Origin: Clostridia bacterium
GTDB lineage: Bacteria > Bacillota_A > Clostridia > Christensenellales > CAG-138
DNA length: 6,487 nt
Reading direction: 5' to 3'
Assembly: GCA_017459315.1 (NCBI GenBank)
Contig: JAFUDD010000378.1
Coordinates: forward strand, 1-6,487
Positions 1 through 6,300 of the stretch are shown here, one piece after another. The notes beneath the pieces were generated by a model. The model was not told the origin of the DNA and made no database searches. It saw only the letters and a program-made list of their open reading frames with translations. Positions within the stretch are counted from its first letter, which is position 1; every line of letters starts with the position of its first letter. The position numbers and the translations under genes were made by a program.

Positions 1-1
1 A

Positions 2-238
2 TACGGGATTGATAAAATCAAGATCGGGCAGTTTATCACGATGCATCGGAGGCGGCTGGGCATGACGCAAGCGGAACTTGCCAAGCTGCTGGGCGTTTCC
101 AACAAGAAGGTATCGCGCTGGGAACGCGGCCTGCATGTCCCCAATTACGATGATGTTTTGAACGCAAGCGAGTTGTTCGGCGTCAGCGTGGAGGACTTTA
201 TCACGGGCAATCTGGACGCGGAACAAAGCAATCGGTAA
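2..238 (+). CDS. XRE-family helix-turn-helix transcriptional regulator, 5'-truncated by the window edge
   Basis: A small cytoplasmic DNA-binding protein of the XRE/Cro-cI class. The frame is open from base 2 to the TAA at 236-238, giving 78 visible residues. Seen: YGIDKIKIGQFI, then MHRRRLG, then the HTH core MTQAELAKLLGVSNKKVSRW, with TQAELAKLLG as the scaffold helix and SNKKVSRWERG as the recognition helix. A short tail with the typical 'ELFGVSVEDFITG' helix ends the protein. The ATG at 41 is unlikely to be the true start: in Firmicutes relatives the DKxKIGxFI segment lies inside the protein and forms helix 1, so translation probably begins upstream of base 1. A GGAGG at 48-52 before the ATG at 62 looks accidental, because starting there would delete helix 1. 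The visible C-terminus is short, with no sensor domain. It lies 39 bases upstream of the giant LRR gene on the same strand. Its operator and target are unknown; control of the downstream gene or of itself is inference. Confidence 0.9.
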   Translation, partial: YGIDKIKIGQFITMHRRRLGMTQAELAKLLGVSNKKVSRWERGLHVPNYDDVLNASELFGVSVEDFITGNLDAEQSNR

Positions 239-277
239 AGAATCGGACATCGTTCACCGAACAATAAGGAGCAGGAC
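239..277 (+). other. Intergenic spacer without terminator
   Basis: 39 bases separate the regulator's stop from the next start. The only inverted repeat I see is a 4-bp TCGG/CCGA pair (243-246 with 257-260), with no U-tract, too weak for an intrinsic terminator. There is no room for a full promoter plus leader here, so the downstream gene is either co-transcribed with the regulator or driven by a promoter within the regulator's coding region. I could not identify a convincing -35/-10 pair. Confidence 0.6.
266..271 (+). promoter_or_regulatory. Shine-Dalgarno site of the giant LRR gene
   Basis: AAGGAG with a 6-base spacer to the ATG at 278. This fixes the start codon: the codons that follow give a textbook signal peptide, while the next in-frame ATGs (residues 12 and 14) fall inside its hydrophobic core and have no ribosome binding site. 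Confidence 0.9.
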
Positions 278-358
278 ATGAAACAATTGAAAAAAGCGAT
301 ATCTTTGTGGATGGCGATGCTGCTGTGCTTCGCCTTGCTCCCGGCAATGGGCTTTGCC
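278..358 (+). other. Sec signal peptide
   Basis: Residues 1-27: a basic n-region (MKQLKK), a hydrophobic core (AISLWMAMLLCFALLPAM) and a G-F-A cleavage context before E28. The core Cys17 is preceded by LL rather than a lipobox, so signal peptidase I export is more likely than a lipoprotein. Confidence 0.92.
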
Positions 359-3300
359 GAGGATACGACGGACACCGTGCCGAACACGGAACCCATCGAG
401 AGCAGCGAAACACAGGGAGAGCCGGAAACGTTGCCGGAAAACGGCGAAACGGCGGTTCCGTCCGATCAAGAACAGGGAGACGAGTCGGAGACCCCTTCGG
501 AGAACGTTGATTCGAAGGAAAAGCAGGGCACGGAAACGGCCGAACCGAACAAGCAGCCCGAAGCGCAGGACGAAACGGAACCTGCCGAGCAGCCCGAAGC
601 GCAGAAAGGGGCGGAGCCAAAAGAGTCGGCCGAGACACAGAACGAAATCGAACCGGTCGAGACGCAGAACGGGACGGAGCCAAGCGAGCAGCCCGAAGCG
701 CAGGAAGAGGTCGAGCCAAACGAGCTAACCGAGACGCAGGAAGAAACGGAATCGACCGAACCGACCGAGACGCAGGAAGAAACAGAACCGGAAGGGCAGC
801 TGACTGCGCAGGCGGAAGGAACGGTTTGGGTCGACAGCGAGAGCTTTCCGGATGATCAATTTCGCGCCTGGATCCTGGAGAACTTTACGCACAGCACCGA
901 TGATGAAACCGGCAAGGCGTATTTTACGGCGGAGCAAGCGGCCAATGTCACAGGGATCGAATGTGAAAACAAAGGCGTTGCAGCGGTGCAGGGAATCGAG
1001 TATTTTCCGAACCTGTCGGTTTTAAGCTTGTACGGAAACGTGCTGACCGCCATTGACGTTTCGAGCAATACGAATCTGATCGAGCTGCGTGTCCCGCACA
1101 ATCAGTTGACCGCCATCAACGTTTCGGCTTTGACCGGGCTTGTTGAACTGCATTTGGACGGCAACCGCATTGGTACGATTGATCTTTCGAACAACGCGGC
1201 ATTGACCCATCTGAACCTGAAGAACAACCAGATATCGACAATTGATCTTTCGCATAATGCGGCATTGACCTATCTGAACCTGACGGAGAATCCGCTTACG
1301 GTGCTGGATCTGTCGCACAATCCGCATATTACAGATTTACAGACGCCGCAGCTGAAAACCCTGACGATGGCAAGTAGCAAGGACGAGCTTCTTTCCGGCA
1401 CCGTTATTCTGAAAGAGCAGGAGCCTGCGGTTGAGGAGGACGCCGTTTATTTTGATTTGTCGCGGCTGCTGTCCGATGCACAGCTGCAGGCGGCTGAGAC
1501 CATTGACGGCTTTGATGAAAACACGACGCTTGACAGGACTGCCGGACGGATCGTCTTTGCGGACGAGAACACCGCAAGCGGCAAAGAGATACGGCTCAGG
1601 GCCGTTTCAAAGGATGAGAACGATAACGATAATGAGCTTTGGATTGCGATCCTGATGGCAGAGGAGGCGCAGGGCGGTGACCCCGACAACCCGGACGAGC
1701 CGTATGAAATTCATTCTTGGGGCGTAGTCGGCGGCATTTGCGGCACGAATTGGGATTACGATTTCCCGATGACGGAGACCGAAGAGGGCTCCGGCGTTTG
1801 GGTTTCCGCAACGCTTGAGCTTTATGCGAACGAGGAATTCAAAGTGCGCGCCAACGGCGATTGGGTGGTAAACTACGGACCGTTGCCCGAAGCCGGTCGG
1901 GATAACTGCTGGGTAGAGGAGGACGGCGTCTATATCGTGCGGTTGGATCTGAACGCAGAGACACCCGTGCCGGTGGCAGAGAAACAGGAGGGCGTCGAAG
2001 CGGAATACCCGCATAACTACGGCGGTGAACCCGACAATCCCGACAATCCCGATGATCCCGAGACCCGCGTTTATCTGAATGCAGAGAATTTCCCGGACGA
2101 GAACTTCCGGGACTGGCTGCTCAACGGCGACGGACATCCGGATTACACAACCGCAGAGGAGAACGGTGAAACGGTAAGTTACTATACCGCACAGCAGGCG
2201 AAAACCATTGAGTATCTCATTGTCAGTGGCCGGGGAATCGAAAGTCTTTCGGGCATCGGTTTTTTCACGGAATTGGAGCATCTGTATTGCGGCGAGGAAT
2301 GGAATGATTCCGGCATAGTCATAAATTCGATTAAGTCGCTTGACTTATCTCAAAATACAAAGCTCAGATCTTTATATTGCAGCTTTAACGAACTGACAAC
2401 GCTCGACGTTTCGATGCTGCCTGCTTTATGTGAGTTGAATATCAGCGGCAACTGCCTTACGGCAATCGACGTCACGCATAACCCGGCTCTCGAGGTGCTT
2501 AACCTCGGAGACAGTGGGATGGATCAAGATGGCGAATGGATACAGCGAAAGAATCAGATCACGTCGCTGAATCTGTCGCAAAATCCGAACCTGCGGGAAC
2601 TGAATGTTTCTTGGAACGCGCTTGACAGTTTGAACCTTTCACAGAACACCGCTCTTGAAATACTGCGTTGCCCGGAGTGCGAACTTACCGAGATCGACGT
2701 TTCGATGCTGCCGAAGCTCCGTGAGCTGCATATCGACGGCAACCGCCTTTCGACCATCGATTTATCGCATAATCCTGTGCTTGCAACGCTGAACGTCAGC
2801 GGCAATCCGATCAATTCGCTGTCGGTGGCAGACAATACTTGCTTGGAACGCCTGAGTTTTAGCGGAACGGAAATTGAGGAAATCGATCTTTCACAGAATC
2901 CGAATCTTGTTTATCTCGATACCTCCGACCTCGTTTCACTGATCTTGGCGGACGGGACGAGAAGCTTCGGAGGATGGCTGCGGCTGAAAGAGCAGCAGCC
3001 CTCGATCGACGGGGAAAATATATCTTATGATCTGACATGGCTGCAGTCTCTTGCGCGCCTTGCCCAAGCGGAGGAGCGGGAAGGCTTTGACGAAAACGTG
3101 TCGCTTGATCAGGAGAACGGCAGAATCGTCTTTGCTAACGAAGAGGCCGCGCAGGGACGATGGCTGCAGTTTGAAATCCCGCAGGAGGGGGATAACTGGG
3201 AAAGCTGCCTGAATGTGCAGATCGCCATGTACGGCACGGGATCACAAGAGTCGGAAGAATCTTGGAGCGTGGCCGGAACGATCTGCGGTACAAATTGGGA

Positions 3301-6300
3301 TGTCTATTTTCCGATGACGGAGACCGAGGAAGGCTCCGGTGTTTGGATGACAGAGCTGCTGACGCTTAACGCCGGCGAAGAACTGAAGGCGTTCCGTTCC
3401 GAAAACCCGGAGGAAAGCTACGGCATGACGATGCGCCGCTTGATGCGAAACGGCGACAGCCTGGTGGTTCCGGCAGACGATGAATATGTTGTCACGATAC
3501 AGATCTATGAAGGGACGATCACGCTGACAAACGCAGCGGGAGAAGTGGTTTTGCCGGTGCCGCTGGAGCCATCGGACGACCCGGACTTTATTGACTTCGG
3601 CGGCGGAGAGTTTCCGTATTTTCCGGAGGAGCAAGCGGACGAATATCCCGATGTTTCCGGCCTGACGGATGATCCGGATAAGCGTGTTTACCTGAATGAA
3701 GATAATTTCCCGGACAGGATGTTCCGAAACTGGTTGATTTCGGGGGACGAGCGCCCGGAATATACAACGGTGATGCAAGAGGACGGAACCGTTACGCGAT
3801 ATTACACCGACGGGCAGGCGAAATCGGTCACTCATTTGCATGTAGAAGGCCGGGAGATTGCAAGCCTTGCGGGCATTGCCTATTTTCCAAACCTCACGCA
3901 CCTGTATTGCGGACAGAGATGGGACGAGTTCGAAACGATCAGTAATTATCTGACGGAGCTGGATCTGTCGCACAATACGAAGCTCGTCTGCCTTTCCTTG
4001 GAGAACAACCTGCTGACAGCCTTGGATGTTTCCATGCTTCCGGCACTGAAATCGCTTGCCTGCGGGAACAACCCGCGGCTGACGGCGCTGTCGGTCGGAA
4101 GCCATGCGAAGCTGCATTATCTGTCCTGCAAAAATGCTGCGCTTACTGCGCTGGATGTTTCGGGCTGCACGGGGCTGACAGAGCTGGATTGCTCTTTCAA
4201 TCCGCTGCGCTCGCTGACGCTGACGCCCTCGCTGGAGCAGCTGAACTGCAGCAGCTGCAGCTTGACAGAATTGGACGTTTCCGTGCTGCCGCAGCTGACA
4301 TGGCTGGATTGTGCGCAGAATCAGCTGACGGCGCTGGACGTTTCTGACAACGCTGCGCTAAAGACGCTCTGTGTCAACGGGAACGCCTTGACGGAAGTGA
4401 ATCTTTCGCAGAACGAAAGCCTTGCGGTGCTGAACTGCTACGGCAACAAAATTCCGATCACCGGGTATACGCTTCCCCCGCACGAGATCAGCGGCTATAT
4501 CGAGGTGCAAGGCATCCGTGCGGAGCGGCAAAGCGACATGGATCTTTACACGGTTGCGTTGGATCAGCTTGCGCCGCTGCTGACGGAAGCGGATTATCCG
4601 CACCTGCGGCTTCGCCAAACGTCGGAAGCAGGGTATGATTTCGCCGCCGGCGGCAGCATCCTGCGGCTGATCCAGCTCCAAAGGGGCTGGCATTGGGTAG
4701 TGGATCTTGTGGTCGAGCGGGAAAACGGGACGACGTTTGTATTCGGCTTCCCGCCGGTTTATGAGAACCCCGATATTCTTCCGACAGAGAGCGGAGAGGT
4801 GATTCCGATCGACGCCGAGCATTTCCCGGACGATGCGTTCCGCGCCTACCTTCTCAATGAACTGACGGAGTATTACTATCCGGCGGACGAAACACACGCA
4901 ACGCCGTACTTCACAACAGAGAGCGCGCTGCTGGTGGAGATGATCAATTGTGAGGGAATGGGCGTTCGCTCGCTGCAGGGCATTGAGATTTTCACCAATA
5001 TCACAGCGCTTAAATGCGGCTCGAGCTATATAGAATATCCGGATCAAAAAACGTTTTGGGGACAGAACGAACTGACGACGTTGGATGTGAGCATGTTCCC
5101 GCACCTAATGCATCTTTCCTGCAACGGCAATAAGCTGACAGAGCTGGATGTTTCCCACAATACAGAGCTTGAGGATCTGGTCACCTTCGATATGAAGACG
5201 CTGACCTCGCTGGACGTGACCATGCTGCCGAAGCTTTCGTTTTTGCAATGTCATAACAGCGGATTGACAAGCCTCGATCTGTCAAACAATCCGAATTTGA
5301 CATATCTGGATTGTCAGCGGAACGAGCTGACCTCGCTTGCTGTGACCGATAAGCCGGAACTTTGGCATGTCAGCTGCGAGTTGAACCGCTTGACTTCGCT
5401 GACGCTTCGCGGCTTGCCGTCGCTGACAGAGCTGAACTGCAGCGGCAACGCGCTCCGCATACAGACGCTTGATCTATCCGAGTGTCCGGCGCTCGAAACG
5501 GCAAGCGTCGGCATCGCCTGGAAGGAAGAAAACGGCAATTGGACTTCTTACCGCAACAGCATCAATGTACTGGTGCTGGCGAATAATGCGAACCTGCGGA
5601 GACTGGATTGCGCGTATTGCGGCCTGGCCGATATTACGTATGACGCCTCCGCTGCACATGCGGCAAAGCAGAGTTTGCAGAGCGGAACGGTGATGCGGCT
5701 TTCCGCGCGGCGGGCGCCGGAAGCGGCAAAAACCGAAGCGCAGAACGCTGTATACATGCTGGAATCCTTGGATTGCAGTCATAATGATCTATCCAGTCTG
5801 GATATGAGCCGGCTGACCATGCTGACGAATCTGGAATGCAGCGGCAATCCGAACATGCGATCCCTCGATTTATCGGAGAATACGGCGCTGGTCGCGGTTC
5901 GACTGGATTCCGAAGCGGCTGCCAACACCGTATTCGCAGACGGCGCTATGCCCTATACGATTCATGCGATGGTATGGGAACGGAATGCCGAATCGGGAGA
6001 GAAGGAGTTGGTGCAAAAGGCGATCGCCGTAAGCGCCGAGGAAGATCCGTTCTGGCGTCTGCAAACGTATGACAGCGCCGTGCTTGTGGACAACAGCGGC
6101 GATAAGAAATCGGCCGTCGCCGCCTATTATAAGATAACGGATACCATTCCGCAAAACATGCTGCCGGAAACGACACAAACGCTCTTTGCCGGCTGGTTTA
6201 CGGATGCGGACTATGCAGAGTCCGGCAGAAATAACGACGGCGCGTATGCCAAGTTCGTTGATGCGAACGTGCTGCGGGTCGGCGTGCAGTTCCGCAAGCC

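Noticed and set aside
41..238. ATG at 41 as the start of the XRE regulator
   Set aside because: The frame is open upstream to the window edge, and the preceding residues DKIKIGQFI belong to the conserved first helix of this family; no ribosome binding site precedes base 41.
326..328. Cys17 as a lipoprotein attachment site
   Set aside because: The residues before it (AMLL) do not form a lipobox, and a better signal peptidase I site lies at A27.
201..728. Arg/Pro-rich open frames on both strands over the acidic segment
   Set aside because: They are out-of-frame readings of the GAA/CAG/CCG-rich acidic repeats (for example RRTxRxxRR on the + strand). The in-frame reading follows a good ribosome binding site and signal peptide.
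1178..1300. 63-bp direct repeats as a CRISPR-like or mobile-element repeat
   Set aside because: The repeats are contiguous, in frame and encode 21-residue LRR units; there are no spacers or terminal inverted repeats.
1607..2281. Reverse-strand open frame of about 224 codons
   Set aside because: The same register shadow; it ends at the sense Ser codon TCA at 1607-1609.
3242..4117. Reverse-strand open frame of about 290 codons
   Set aside because: It is exactly codon-aligned with the LRR gene, and it is bounded where the sense strand uses TCA (3242-3244), which reads as a stop in reverse. The sense gene rarely uses TTA, CTA or TCA, which creates long antisense frames. The product (many His, Arg, Gln, Val) resembles no protein I know, and the sense frame is clearly real.
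4240..4265. Short CTGCAG/AGCTGC palindromes as a hairpin or regulatory site
   Set aside because: They lie inside LRR coding sequence and arise from repeated CTG, TGC and AGC codons; there is no U-tract and no reason for a terminator there.
4358..5104. Reverse-strand open frame of about 248 codons
   Set aside because: The same register shadow; it ends at the sense Leu codon CTA at 4358-4360.
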